Shown here: one piece after another, positions 47,169-56,607 of the stretch
How the letters are laid out: each line of letters opens with the position of its first letter
Numbering within the stretch: the first letter of the stretch is position 1
Assembly (NCBI RefSeq): GCF_012271765.1
Contig: NZ_VRKO01000011.1
Location: 25,646-89,645, forward strand
Direction of reading: 5' to 3'
Length of the DNA: 64,000 bases
Origin: Erwinia rhapontici
Lineage (GTDB): Bacteria > Pseudomonadota > Gammaproteobacteria > Enterobacterales > Enterobacteriaceae
Made by a program: the position numbers and the translations under genes
The notes under the pieces: model-generated
What the model saw: only the letters and a program-made list of their open reading frames with translations
Told to the model about the DNA's origin: nothing
Databases searched by the model: none

Positions 47169-48395
47169 TTACTCCCCTTTCCGCAATTTTTTCACCTGCT
47201 CCGCCGTCACATCGCTGGCCTGATTTCCCCAACTGTTGCGCACATAGTTACTCAGCTCGGCCACCTGTTGATCCGTCAGCCGCCAGCCAAATCCTGGCAT
47301 TCGCATACCTGTCAATGCTCTTTCTGTCACCGCAGCCCGGCCTCCGTGCAAAATCATTGAAACCAGTGACGAAGGATCATCCCCCAACAGCGCCGGGTTA
47401 CTTGCCAGTGCCGGGAAGGTGTGAGTGTATCCCCGACCATCGCTACGGTGGCAGGCGGCACAGTTATCCTGATACAGCGCCGCCCCCGGATATTGAGCTT
47501 CGGCATAATCTTCACTGGCTGGCGAAGAAGAGAATTTACCGGGAGGCAGGCTCTTCAGAAACACCGCAATAGCACTAAGATCCGCCGGCGTAAGATGCTG
47601 CGTACTCTGCTGCACCACATCGGCCATGGAACCAAATGCCATTGTGCGGTCGTTCTGCCCTGTTTTCAGGAAATTGATAATATCCTGCTGCGTCCAGCTC
47701 CCCAACCCGCGAACGTTGTTGCCCCGCAGATCCGGTGCATGCCAGCCGTTAATGGTTCCTCCGGACAGATAGGCGCTGTCATTGTGGTCCAGCCCTTTTT
47801 CCTGCATCGCTATACCGCGTGGCGTATGGCAGCTACCGCAGTGCCCCGGAGCCATCACCAGCCAGGCGCCCCGGTTCCACTCGGCGCTTTTCAGCGGGTC
47901 GTTAAGATAGCGTTCATCGTCATGAAACATCATATTCCACACCCACAACGGCCAGCGTATATTTAACGGCCAGGGGATATCGCTTTTTCGGTTTGCCTGC
48001 CGGACGGCAGGAACCTCCTGTGTGAAGTACGCATACAAATCGTGCAGCTGCTGGTCGTCAAACTTGCTGAACGCGGTATAAGGCATCGCCGGATACAGAT
48101 AATGACCATTCCGGGCCTTCCCCTCACGAAGCGCCCGCGCAAAATCCTGATAGCTGTATTGACCGATGCCGGTTTGTGCATCCGGGGTAATATTGGTGGA
48201 GTAAATAGCCCCGATGGGGGTATCCATCTTCAGTCCCCCGGCAAAAGGCGTGCCTTTTTCTGCGGTGTGGCAGGCTGCACAATCTGCCGCCAGGGCCAGA
48301 TAGTGCCCCGGACTGATGCTGCGCTCAGGCACAGCGGCAATGCTGTTACTGGCCACTGCCAGCAGCACACACAGACCGTATTGTCTGATATTCAT
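47169..48395 (-). CDS. Triheme cytochrome c subunit of gluconate-type dehydrogenase
   Basis: A 408-residue membrane-linked cytochrome with a signal peptide (about residues 1-21) and three haem-binding motifs CxxCH at residues 39-43 (CAACH), 186-190 (CGSCH) and 312-316 (CAACH). This is the usual architecture of the cytochrome c subunit of gluconate 2-dehydrogenase and similar sugar/alcohol dehydrogenases, which pass electrons to ubiquinone. It is the last gene of a three-gene operon with the flavoprotein and gamma subunits, 13 bases after the flavoprotein gene. Confidence 0.9.
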   Translation of the reverse strand: MNIRQYGLCVLLAVASNSIAAVPERSISPGHYLALAADCAACHTAEKGTPFAGGLKMDTPIGAIYSTNITPDAQTGIGQYSYQDFARALREGKARNGHYLYPAMPYTAFSKFDDQQLHDLYAYFTQEVPAVRQANRKSDIPWPLNIRWPLWVWNMMFHDDERYLNDPLKSAEWNRGAWLVMAPGHCGSCHTPRGIAMQEKGLDHNDSAYLSGGTINGWHAPDLRGNNVRGLGSWTQQDIINFLKTGQNDRTMAFGSMADVVQQSTQHLTPADLSAIAVFLKSLPPGKFSSSPASEDYAEAQYPGAALYQDNCAACHRSDGRGYTHTFPALASNPALLGDDPSSLVSMILHGGRAAVTERALTGMRMPGFGWRLTDQQVAELSNYVRNSWGNQASDVTAEQVKKLRKGE

Positions 48396-48408
48396 GGCTC
48401 ACTCCCTG

Positions 48409-50187
48409 TCAGGCCTGCACCAGCGGTCCGGGCTGGGCGAAATATTGAGTACGGATGGCGTGCGCTGCCCACAGTGCAGTGGCGCAAACAATACCGGTGG
48501 GGTTGTAGGCAAGATTTTGAGGGAAGACAGATGCCCCCAGCACAAACAAATTGTGCACATCCCAGCTTTGCAAATATTTGTTAACCACACTGTTTTTCGG
48601 GTTATCACCCATCACAGTCCCCCCCGTGGTATGCGTGGACTGGTATGGCCGCACATCATAGTGGTCACCGGGCTTCATAAAACCCGATTCAACCTGCTGT
48701 GCCCCCATTACACGGGCTATCTGCTCCGCTTTGCCTTGCATAAACTGCGTCATTTTCAGTTCATTCGGCTGCCAGTCAAACGTCATGCGCAGCAGCGGCT
48801 GGCCGTGGACATCCTTGTAGGTCGGGTCGAGGTCGAGATAACACTGTTTATACGGCATGACCGATCCCGATGAACCGATGGTCATGGTGTGCAGATAGTG
48901 CTGTTTGATGCTTTTTTTCCAGCCGCTGCCCCACTGCGGGGATGCCGCAGGCAACGGCATCTGCTGGATCGGCCGTCCGCCGCTGGTGGCAGCCCCGATG
49001 GTGGCGCCGCCAATAAAACCCAGCCCGCTCTGGTCAAAATTCCCGGCATTGAAATCATCAATAAACGTCCCGGTCACGCCAGAGGCGGCAAACGGATTAA
49101 AGTTATGCTTCTCGCCAAAGAACAGATTGAGGCTGCCATTCATCTGGTAAGCATAGTTACGGCCAACCACGCCCTCTCCGCTCTGCGCATTGTAGGGTTT
49201 ACCTATCCCCGACAGCAGCAGCAGGCGAACGTTATGCAGCTGGAAGGCGCTGAGGATCACCAGATCCGCAGGCTGTTCATGCTGTACCCCCAGCTCATCC
49301 ACCCAGGTCACGCCAGTGGCTTTTTTCCCACTGGCATCAGTATTAATACGCAACACCTGTGCCTGAGTGCGCAGCGAAAAGTTCGAAAACTGGCGAAGTG
49401 AAGGCAGGATAGTTGACTGCGGCGAGGCTTTGGAACCGTTGAAACAGCCGAAACGTTCACAGAACCCGCAGTAGCTGCAGACGCCCAGCTGCACACCATA
49501 AGGGTTCTTCCAGGCTTCGGTGCAGTTGGCTGCCGGAATAGGGAACGGGCTGTACCCCAGGCTTTCTGCCGCCCGGGCAAAAAGCTGCCCGGCATACTGT
49601 TGCTTCAGGGGCTTTGTCGGGTAAGGTGCACGCCGTGGCGCTTCAAACGGATTGCCCCCGGCGACGGTCTCCCCACGGAGGTTACCCACCTGCCCTGCTG
49701 TGCCGCAGATTTTTTCGAATTTCTCAAAGAAGGGTTCCAGCTCCTGATAACTCACCGGATAGTCCTGCAACGTCATATCCGCCGGGATCACGCTGGCCCC
49801 GTAACGTTCGGTGACGGTACTGTGCATCTTCAGGTCGGTTTCCCGAGGCCGCCACAGCATCCCGTTCCAGTGAACCCCCGCCCCGCCTACGCCGTTACCG
49901 GGCAGGAAAGAACCAAAGCGGCGGTAAGGCATGGCATGGTCGGCTGAGGTGTGGCGCACCGTCACCGTCTCACGCGCCGGGTTCTGGAACAGCTTTAGCC
50001 GGATACCGTAGGTCAGTTCATCCGTTATGCGCGGATAAGCAAAATCCGGCCAGGTATCGCGCTGTTCACCGCGCTCCAGTGCCAGGATATTCAGCCCGGT
50101 TTCCGCCAACTCGCGGGCCATCAGCGCCCCCGTCCAGCCAAACCCAACAATCACAACGTCAACCGGGGGGTGTTTGATTGTACTCAT
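48409..50187 (-). CDS. GMC flavoprotein subunit of gluconate-type dehydrogenase
   Basis: A 592-residue FAD-binding GMC-type oxidoreductase. The dinucleotide-binding motif is VVIVGFGWTGALMARELAETG near residue 12, with NGVGGAGVHWNGMLWRPRETD and CSYCGFCERFGCFNGSKASPQSTILP (a cysteine-rich segment) further on, and the C-terminal catalytic part THTTGGTVMGDNPKNSVVN. It lacks its own signal peptide and is presumably exported with the Tat-dependent gamma subunit. It oxidises gluconate or 2-ketogluconate in the periplasm. It overlaps the gamma-subunit gene by four bases. Confidence 0.9.
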   Translation of the reverse strand: MSTIKHPPVDVVIVGFGWTGALMARELAETGLNILALERGEQRDTWPDFAYPRITDELTYGIRLKLFQNPARETVTVRHTSADHAMPYRRFGSFLPGNGVGGAGVHWNGMLWRPRETDLKMHSTVTERYGASVIPADMTLQDYPVSYQELEPFFEKFEKICGTAGQVGNLRGETVAGGNPFEAPRRAPYPTKPLKQQYAGQLFARAAESLGYSPFPIPAANCTEAWKNPYGVQLGVCSYCGFCERFGCFNGSKASPQSTILPSLRQFSNFSLRTQAQVLRINTDASGKKATGVTWVDELGVQHEQPADLVILSAFQLHNVRLLLLSGIGKPYNAQSGEGVVGRNYAYQMNGSLNLFFGEKHNFNPFAASGVTGTFIDDFNAGNFDQSGLGFIGGATIGAATSGGRPIQQMPLPAASPQWGSGWKKSIKQHYLHTMTIGSSGSVMPYKQCYLDLDPTYKDVHGQPLLRMTFDWQPNELKMTQFMQGKAEQIARVMGAQQVESGFMKPGDHYDVRPYQSTHTTGGTVMGDNPKNSVVNKYLQSWDVHNLFVLGASVFPQNLAYNPTGIVCATALWAAHAIRTQYFAQPGPLVQA

Positions 50188-50909
50188 GCGCTGCGCCCCC
50201 GATAGCCAGAAATACTGACCGGAGGCAGCGGATAGGGTTTATTCGGGTTATCCATCTGATCCTGATAATCGGCACGTGCACCGGGGAAACCGATCAGCGT
50301 CCAGCTGGCCAGCGTCTGATTTCCGCCGTGCTGCGGGTCAGCCAAATAGCCCTCTTTGGTGTTATCCAGCAGTTGGGTAAAGAACAGCGCGCCAGGCAAT
50401 CCGCTAAAGTTAAGTTCACCGGCTTCCAGCTGCGTTAACAGGGCATCCTGCTGCCGGGGTTTCAGGTCGGCAAAGTCTGCCTGCTCATGCTGCTGGCAGT
50501 GCTGGTCTATCGCGGCGATTCCCCGGCGGTAGATCTCGCGCGGTACCAGCGGTGACTGATATCCCAACTCCGGGATCGCCTCCGCAAACGGTGGCTGCAT
50601 ATACCACAGCTGACCGTGGCCGTAGGGTTGTTCCATCTGTCTGTCGATAAAAACCGGCACCCCTTCGCTAACGGCACCGGGGCCTAGCGCATCCTCCGGG
50701 ATCAGTCGGCCGCAGGCGGCAATAATAAAGCGCCATTCACGGGGGTTAAACCACAAAGGAACCGGGCCAGGAGAGACGCCCTGCGCCGGGGCAGCCTGCG
50801 CACTGAGGGGAGCGACTCCGCGTCCCACCACCGTAGCCAGCGGGATAAACGCCAGCGATTGTTGCAGGAAACGTCGCCTGCCACGGGCAACATCATCATG
50901 ATCTACCAT
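50184..50909 (-). CDS. Gamma subunit of gluconate-type dehydrogenase, Tat-exported
   Basis: A 241-residue protein of the gluconate 2-dehydrogenase subunit 3 family. A twin-arginine signal (ARGRRRFLQQSLAFIPLATVVG) leads; the mature part holds the family patterns FNPREWRFIIAACGRLIPED and FIDRQMEQPYGHGQLWYMQPP. It carries the flavoprotein through the Tat pathway in folded form. It is the first gene of the gamma-flavoprotein-cytochrome operon. The dehydrogenase substrate, gluconate or 2-ketogluconate, cannot be decided by eye. Confidence 0.88.
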   Translation of the reverse strand: MVDHDDVARGRRRFLQQSLAFIPLATVVGRGVAPLSAQAAPAQGVSPGPVPLWFNPREWRFIIAACGRLIPEDALGPGAVSEGVPVFIDRQMEQPYGHGQLWYMQPPFAEAIPELGYQSPLVPREIYRRGIAAIDQHCQQHEQADFADLKPRQQDALLTQLEAGELNFSGLPGALFFTQLLDNTKEGYLADPQHGGNQTLASWTLIGFPGARADYQDQMDNPNKPYPLPPVSISGYRGRSA

Positions 50910-51101
50910 TGTCTTCTTCCTGTGAATAGTCGGTATTCAGCCCGCACAGGGGCCAGTGCTGCAGCATAAAACCTTATTTTCTGCGGGGGATAGAATAGGC
51001 GACAAAGGAAGACGACGGGGGCGGGAAACGTGTTAGCAGATATGAGTTTGGATAAAGATTATTCCAGGATAATCGCTTCAGCTCATTGATAACCTCCATA
51101 A

Positions 51102-51134
51102 TGAACAAAGGGTGCGAATCGCACCCTTTGTTCA
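51102..51134 (-). terminator. Perfect hairpin after the orphan binding-protein gene
   Basis: TGAACAAAGGGTGCG-aat-CGCACCCTTTGTTCA is a perfect 15-base-pair stem six bases past the minus-strand stop codon. No clear T-run follows on either side, so it may act mainly as an mRNA 3' end protector. Confidence 0.6.
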
Positions 51135-51139
51135 GAGAT

Positions 51140-52267
51140 TTATGGCGTCGGTTTCAGGGTAACCCAGTAACCTGGCTGATAATCAATCGGCAAGAACCGC
51201 TGATGGAACTCACGGAACGTAGCGTCCGGGTCGATATCTTTAAACAACTCCGGATGCAGCCATTTTGCCAGCATCTGAATCGCGACAAACTGATAAGGGC
51301 TGTCGTAGAACTGATGCCAGATAGCGTGTGCGTTACCGTTGGTGGCCACCGGCAACGTACGGAATGCCGGACGCGCCATCAGGGCGGTTAAACGCTGGGT
51401 CGCCAGCGTCACATCCGCACCTGGCCCGACACCCACCCAGCCACCGGCCGTATTGTAGTTTTTCCAGTTCGCACCGGTCACCACCACCACATCCGGACGC
51501 GAAGCGATAATCTGCTCAGGATTCAGCGTACCGAAGGTGCCTGGGATCAGCCCTTTGGCAATATTCGTTCCCCCTGCCACTTCGACCATACGGCCGAAGT
51601 TTTCGTCGCCGAAGGACATGCAGCACTCTTCGGTATAGCCACCGGCACGATCCAGCATCACTTTAGGACGCGGGCCCTGATAGTTTTTCAGGCGTTCGGT
51701 GACGATATCGATCTGCTGCTGACGGAAGGCGATGATCTCTTCCGCACGTTCAGGTTTACCAACCAGCTGCCCCATAATGCGGATGCTTTTCACCGCGTTC
51801 TCAAACGGCTTTTCGCGGAAATCGATAAACACCACCGGGATGCCCAGCTTGTCGAGTTTTTCCGTCAGTTTAGATTCATCGGTGGCCGCTTTCGATTCCA
51901 GGTTCATCAACACCAGATCGGGCTTCAGCGTCAGCGCCTGCTCAACGTTAAAGGTGCCATCTTTCGCGCCGCCGAAGGTCGGTAGTGAAGTAATGGACGG
52001 ATATTTTTTGGCGTAGATCTGATAGCTGTCAAAATCCGCTTTTGGCAGATCGTCGCGCCAGCCCACCACACGCTGGAACGGTGCATCGGTATCAAAGGCC
52101 GCCAGCAGGTAGATCTGCCGCCCTTCACCGAGGATCACGCGTTTCACTTCGGATTTGATTTCGACCTTACGGCCGCTGACATCTTCCACCACAAACGGTG
52201 CCGCCAGCAGGCTGGCCGACGCGAACAAACCGCCAGCAAAGATCACTGCTTTACCCCAGAACGTCAT
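51140..52267 (-). CDS. Fur-regulated iron-siderophore/metal-chelate binding protein
   Basis: A 375-residue periplasmic binding protein read from the ATG at 52267, preceded by GGAGAG; the frame extends 14 residues further without a signal. A signal peptide (AVIFAGGLFASASLLA) leads. The body has TroA/FepB-type patterns (VVEDVSGRKVEIKSEVKRVILGEGRQIYLLAAF, LKPDLVLMNLES, RPDVVVVTGANW) and an unusual CC pair in GYTEECCMSFGDENFG. No permease or ATPase is encoded beside it, so it must use another transporter or act alone. A Fur box is 21 bases upstream of the start. Confidence 0.85.
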   Translation of the reverse strand: MTFWGKAVIFAGGLFASASLLAAPFVVEDVSGRKVEIKSEVKRVILGEGRQIYLLAAFDTDAPFQRVVGWRDDLPKADFDSYQIYAKKYPSITSLPTFGGAKDGTFNVEQALTLKPDLVLMNLESKAATDESKLTEKLDKLGIPVVFIDFREKPFENAVKSIRIMGQLVGKPERAEEIIAFRQQQIDIVTERLKNYQGPRPKVMLDRAGGYTEECCMSFGDENFGRMVEVAGGTNIAKGLIPGTFGTLNPEQIIASRPDVVVVTGANWKNYNTAGGWVGVGPGADVTLATQRLTALMARPAFRTLPVATNGNAHAIWHQFYDSPYQFVAIQMLAKWLHPELFKDIDPDATFREFHQRFLPIDYQPGYWVTLKPTP

Positions 52268-52287
52268 AGCACTCTCCACAGAGGAAA

Positions 52288-52302
52288 TAATAATTATTCT
52301 CA
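52288..52302 (-). promoter_or_regulatory. Strong Fur-like box before the orphan binding-protein gene
   Basis: On the minus strand TGAGAAT-A-ATTATTA matches the 7-1-7 Fur consensus TGATAAT-N-ATTATCA at 12 of 14 positions. It lies 21 bases before the gene start, so bound Fur would block expression when iron is plentiful. Confidence 0.6.
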
Positions 52303-52356
52303 ATCTCAATTTTGCTGAGGAATGCTACGACGAGGCCGGGGTTATTACAATATGTG

Positions 52357-52875
52357 TCAGGAAATTTCGCATGAGGATGAGAAGGTAAAACGGTAGAACT
52401 TCGTGTCCACCGTCATCACCGGGAAGCTGACGGGTAGCTCCGTCACCGGGATCTCGCTAAAACCGTTTTTCTCGTAAAAACGGTGTGCCGCGAGAAACTT
52501 TGCGGTGGTTCCAAGGAAGATATCGTCCACCCTCCGGTGTCGTGCATGCATCATCAGGGTGTTAAGCAACGCAGACGCCACCCCCCACTCCCGCCCGCGA
52601 TACGGCGCGGCAACAAACATCTTACGCAGCGCCGTTTGCTGTTGACCTATATCTTTCAGACCAATACAGCCCACCACGCGTTCACCAATCTGCGCCAGCC
52701 AGAAATCACCGTTTCCCTGCTGATAAAAATGGCCGATATCGCTGAGATCCGGCTGCTGTGCTGCCGTGATGGCAATGCCAAACTCCTCATTCTGGATCGG
52801 CAGGATAAGCTGTACGACGCCAGGCTGGTATTCCGATCGGTAGCGCTGGATAGTGATAAGCTCGGTGGGCATCAT
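52357..52875 (-). CDS. GNAT-family N-acetyltransferase
   Basis: A 172-residue acetyltransferase read from the ATG at 52875, with GGAG six bases before it; a frame nine codons longer is possible. The cofactor motif is RKMFVAAPYRGREWGVASALLNTLMMHARHR (motif A) and the following FLGTTAKFLAAHRFYEKNGF (motif B). Substrate is unknown; the gene stands alone between two outer-envelope genes. It resembles general small-molecule acetyltransferases. Confidence 0.85.
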   Translation of the reverse strand: MMPTELITIQRYRSEYQPGVVQLILPIQNEEFGIAITAAQQPDLSDIGHFYQQGNGDFWLAQIGERVVGCIGLKDIGQQQTALRKMFVAAPYRGREWGVASALLNTLMMHARHRRVDDIFLGTTAKFLAAHRFYEKNGFSEIPVTELPVSFPVMTVDTKFYRFTFSSSCEIS

Positions 52876-53014
52876 GCGTGGCTCCGCTGGGGTTAAGATC
52901 ATTCGGCGATGCAGATTAATCTATCGCTTTTACTAATACCTTGGCGAATGAAAAATCCCCACAGGGAGATTAAATGCTCTCCGGCTATTCTGTTCGCGAC
53001 TCATTGTTGGGCGC

Positions 53015-54136
53015 TTAAAAATCATAGTAAACCGATAGCCAGGTCTGGTCTGGGTCATTGTCAGACGCTGCGGTGAAGGTGTGTTCCAGATAAATGGAGA
53101 AGCCATAAGCCAGCTGCGTGTAAACCCCCAGATATCCATGATTCGCATGATAATTTTCATTTCCCTGCAAGCGCAGCGTATCCACCGCAAAATAGGGCTG
53201 AACGGAGTGAAGATAACGCTTGTCGATCGGAAAGGTATAACCGGCAAAGGCCTCCAGCCCATAACCGCGTCGCGCAAAATAGTTGTCGGTGCTCTGCCGT
53301 ATCGTGGCAGGAACATAATGTCGATACAGGGTGGCAGTTTCGACCAGATACCAGTTGCCCGGCTGCCAGGTCATGGCAGCGCCGCTAAACTGCTGGCGAT
53401 AACCGCGTTGTTTTCTGCCCGAACCTCTGACCGTGGCGTTGGTCTGATTCCAGCTGGCGCTCATCGTCAGATCTTTTGCCATCTGATAGTCAACACCAAT
53501 GCCACCACCGCGTTTGCGTCGGTAATACTGGCTGTCACCCAACACCAGTTCATCCTGCGGCAGCAAATAGTCAACATAGAGCGTCAGGTCACCGAAGATG
53601 TTGGTGTACTTCAGACTATTGCGTGGGCGTTCTCCCCCGTCATAGTCCCCACCGACGCCAATCCAGTTAGCACTGGCATGCCCGTCATTGTCCCAAACGT
53701 CACTTTTTATCCCAATCGTGTCGTAATAGACGCTGTACTGGTGTCCAAAAGTGAGCGTACCGTAGCGGTCATCTTTAATGCCACCAAACAGCTTACGCTG
53801 AATCCCCCAGTTATTGTCATGATCGTAGTGGTGCTTCAGCCCGAGTACATGTGCCGTATCCACACCCAGTGAATAGAAGCCGATAACCGATGTGCCGGGC
53901 CTGAGCAGGTAATCGACGCTGAAGCGAAAACGCGTACCGCCATCATGCCCACCGTGGTTATCTTCTCCCTTATGCCAGATAAACTCCGGGCGAATACTGC
54001 CGCTGATGCCAAGACTCAGTGGGGATAACCACGGATCGGTGAAGGTGTTTTTTTTCAGCACGGTGATCGTCGCACTGGCCGAAGATGACGCAAGAACCAG
54101 CATTACGATAGCCAGCGCCTTCCCTGTTTTTTGCAT
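53015..54136 (-). CDS. Outer-membrane porin
   Basis: A 373-residue beta-barrel protein read from the ATG at 54136, which begins with a signal peptide (MQKTGKALAIVMLVLASSSASA); a longer frame to 54274 has an unlikely leader. Repeated amphipathic strands (GTRFRFSVDYLLRPGTSVIGFYSLGVD, DLTLYVDYLLPQDELV, GYTFPIDKRYLHSVQPYFAVDTLRL) and a terminal phenylalanine (LSVYYDF) mark a trimeric-type porin of the Gram-negative porin superfamily, though it is far from OmpC/F. It overlaps nothing but lies 111 bases from the LysR gene's end and may serve uptake of a specific solute. Confidence 0.8.
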   Translation of the reverse strand: MQKTGKALAIVMLVLASSSASATITVLKKNTFTDPWLSPLSLGISGSIRPEFIWHKGEDNHGGHDGGTRFRFSVDYLLRPGTSVIGFYSLGVDTAHVLGLKHHYDHDNNWGIQRKLFGGIKDDRYGTLTFGHQYSVYYDTIGIKSDVWDNDGHASANWIGVGGDYDGGERPRNSLKYTNIFGDLTLYVDYLLPQDELVLGDSQYYRRKRGGGIGVDYQMAKDLTMSASWNQTNATVRGSGRKQRGYRQQFSGAAMTWQPGNWYLVETATLYRHYVPATIRQSTDNYFARRGYGLEAFAGYTFPIDKRYLHSVQPYFAVDTLRLQGNENYHANHGYLGVYTQLAYGFSIYLEHTFTAASDNDPDQTWLSVYYDF

Positions 54137-54246
54137 CCTGAATATCACCTTATTGCTCCAACCAGCCCACTGCCGGGAGTTCTGCCAGGCGACATCATCA
54201 ATAAATAGCGTTTTTCCCGCGTGTGTTTTAGTGGGATGTGCGGTGC

Positions 54247-55161
54247 TTAGTTCTCTTTTTGTGAATGGCAGCAATGAAGACGGAATAAGCGCGCCAGCTC
54301 TGCCCCCATCGGCGTCAGCGTACTGTCCTTCCGCTGAATGAGATAAAACGTGGCATTGGGCAGCACCTCTTTAATATTCAGCGCCACCAGCTGGTTGCCG
54401 AGGATCGGGTCGCCGATCACATCACTGGAGAGAATACTGACAAAATCACTCTGTGCGATCAGGCTGGTGCAGGCCATAAAGGTTTCGCAGGTGACGCTGA
54501 TCGCCGGGGCCATGCCCATATCGTGCAGCAGATCATGCAGCAGGCGATAATAGCTACCGCGTGGCGTTGGCATCGTCCAGTCGCAGTGCTGCAATTCCGC
54601 CAGCGACGTCACGTGCTCACACGGATGCCCTTTGCGCACCACGACGCGATATTCGCGCTCCATCAGCCTTTCATAGCTCAGCTCGCTGTCCAGATGACCG
54701 GGATAGGATGTGTTGATAGTGAAATCCAGCTCGCCCTGTCGCAGCTCAGGGATCATTGAGACCAGTTGCCCTTCCACAATGCGGATCTTCACATTGGGAA
54801 ACTGGCGACGAAACTGGGTGATCACCTGTGGCATCAGCGTTCGCGCAATGCTGCCGCCCACACCGATGTTCACCGTGCCACCCGCCAGCCCCAGCCGCTG
54901 CTGAATGTCCTCCTGCGCAACGCGCAACTCTTCAAGGACCAGGCTCGCATGTTGAAAAAAGTTATCACCAATCTCGGTGAGCGCCACGCCCTGACTGCGC
55001 CGGATAAACAACCTTGCACCCAGCACTTCCTCCAGCTCCTGAATCGATTTAGTCAGCGCGGGCTGTGACAATCCGGCTGCCCGGCTGGCAGCACGAATGC
55101 TGCCGTGACGGGCAACGTCAACAAAAGCGCGTAGCTGGTGTAACTTGATGGAGGCAGGCAT
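54247..55161 (-). CDS. abgR: LysR-family regulator of abg genes
   Basis: A 304-residue LysR-type regulator. The helix-turn-helix is KLHQLRAFVDVARHGSIRAASRAAGLSQPALTKSIQELEEVLGARLFIRRSQG, followed by an effector domain. Sequence and position divergent from abgABT agree with E. coli AbgR. It likely responds to aminobenzoyl-glutamate or a breakdown product. A 19-base palindrome at 55176-55194 is the probable binding site. Confidence 0.9.
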   Translation of the reverse strand: MPASIKLHQLRAFVDVARHGSIRAASRAAGLSQPALTKSIQELEEVLGARLFIRRSQGVALTEIGDNFFQHASLVLEELRVAQEDIQQRLGLAGGTVNIGVGGSIARTLMPQVITQFRRQFPNVKIRIVEGQLVSMIPELRQGELDFTINTSYPGHLDSELSYERLMEREYRVVVRKGHPCEHVTSLAELQHCDWTMPTPRGSYYRLLHDLLHDMGMAPAISVTCETFMACTSLIAQSDFVSILSSDVIGDPILGNQLVALNIKEVLPNATFYLIQRKDSTLTPMGAELARLFRLHCCHSQKEN

Positions 55162-55175
55162 AGGTTTTCCTTATG

Positions 55176-55194
55176 TGATAACCGCTGATTATCA
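55176..55194. promoter_or_regulatory. LysR-type operator for abgR/abgABT
   Basis: TGATAA-ccgctga-TTATCA is a palindrome with perfect six-base arms and the T-N11-A pattern of LysR sites. It lies 15 bases from the abgR start in the 129-base divergent gap. Confidence 0.55.
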
Positions 55195-55290
55195 GTCACA
55201 AGATATTGGCATCTTCTGCCCGTGGATTCCATTGTGTAGAACAGAAAGTAATAACACTGAAATCATGATGCCCAATCAGAAGGATGACCC

Positions 55291-56607
55291 ATGCACCAGG
55301 CTATTGCTGACTTTGTGAAAGAGATTGCACCCCGTCTACAGGCGCGGCGGCGTGACCTGCATAAATTTGCCGAATCCGGCTGGCTGGAGTTCCGCACCGC
55401 CACCCTCGTGGCCGCCGAACTCCATCGACTTGGCTATCAGCTCCAGCTGGGTAAAGAGGTGGTGAAGGCCGAAGCGCGCATGGGCCTGCCTGCGCCGGAG
55501 GTACTGGCGCAACACGAACAGCGTGCACGGGAACAGGGGGCGCTGCCGGAGTGGCTGCCGCACTTCTCCGGCGGTTTCTGCGCGATTGTCGCCACGCTGG
55601 CGACTGGCCGCCCCGGCCCGGTGATGGCATTCCGCGTGGATATGGATGCGCTGGACGTGATTGAAAACCAGACGGAGGAGCATCGCCCGCACGCCGAGGG
55701 CTTTGGCTCCGTCAATGCAGGCATGATGCACGCCTGCGGCCACGACGGCCACACCACCATCGGCCTTGGCCTGGCGCAGGTCCTGAAGCAGTTCGAAGCC
55801 GAACTGAGCGGCACCATCAAGCTGATTTTCCAGCCAGCAGAGGAAGGCACTCGCGGCGCAAAATCGATGGTCGAAGCGGGCGTGGTCGATGACGTCGACT
55901 TCTTTACCGCCATCCATATCGGCACCGGCGTTCCAGCGGGTGAACTGGTGTGCGGCAGCGATAACTTTATGGCCACCACCAAGCTCGACGTCAGCTTCCG
56001 TGGCAATGCTGCCCATGCGGGTGCTCGCCCCGAAGAGGGCAGCAACGCGCTGCTGGCCGCCGCACAGGCCACGCTGGGATTGCACACCCTGACCCAGCAC
56101 AGCGGCGGCAGCGCCCGTGTCAACGTTGGCGTCTTGCAGGCAGGTACCGGGCGTAACGTCGTCGCTGACCGTGCAATGATGAAAGTGGAAACCCGTGGCG
56201 CAACCAATGAAATCAACGATTTTATCTACCAGCGTGCGCTGCAAACCCTGAAAGGGGCGGCAGAGATGTACGGCGTGGAGCATCAGGTCACGCTGATGGG
56301 CGCGGCGCGCAGCAGCCAGCCCACCGCCCCATGGGTGCGTTATATTCGCCACCAGGCGAGGCATATTCCCGAGCTGACCTCGCGGGTCGACAAGCGCGGT
56401 GTGGCGGCCGGATCGGAAGATGCCACCTACATGATGGAGCGGGTCAAGCAGCACGGCGGGCAGGCTTCCTACATCATTTTCGGCACCGAACTGAGCGCCG
56501 GGCACCACAACGAAAAATTCGACTTCAATGAGCAGGTGATGGCGGTGGCGGTGAAAACCCTCGCGGCGATTGCACTCAATATTGCTGAATTCGAAGCGGA
56601 GGCGTGA
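55291..56607 (+). CDS. abgA: p-Aminobenzoyl-glutamate hydrolase subunit A
   Basis: A 438-residue M20-family metallopeptidase. Zinc-binding segments are FRVDMDALDVIENQ, HACGHDGHTTIGL, FQPAEEGTRGAKSM and the terminal GTELSAGHHNEKFDF. With AbgB it hydrolyses p-aminobenzoyl-glutamate, a folate breakdown product, into p-aminobenzoate and glutamate. It is the first gene of the abgABT operon. Length is close to the E. coli protein (436). Confidence 0.93.
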   Translation: MHQAIADFVKEIAPRLQARRRDLHKFAESGWLEFRTATLVAAELHRLGYQLQLGKEVVKAEARMGLPAPEVLAQHEQRAREQGALPEWLPHFSGGFCAIVATLATGRPGPVMAFRVDMDALDVIENQTEEHRPHAEGFGSVNAGMMHACGHDGHTTIGLGLAQVLKQFEAELSGTIKLIFQPAEEGTRGAKSMVEAGVVDDVDFFTAIHIGTGVPAGELVCGSDNFMATTKLDVSFRGNAAHAGARPEEGSNALLAAAQATLGLHTLTQHSGGSARVNVGVLQAGTGRNVVADRAMMKVETRGATNEINDFIYQRALQTLKGAAEMYGVEHQVTLMGAARSSQPTAPWVRYIRHQARHIPELTSRVDKRGVAAGSEDATYMMERVKQHGGQASYIIFGTELSAGHHNEKFDFNEQVMAVAVKTLAAIALNIAEFEAEA

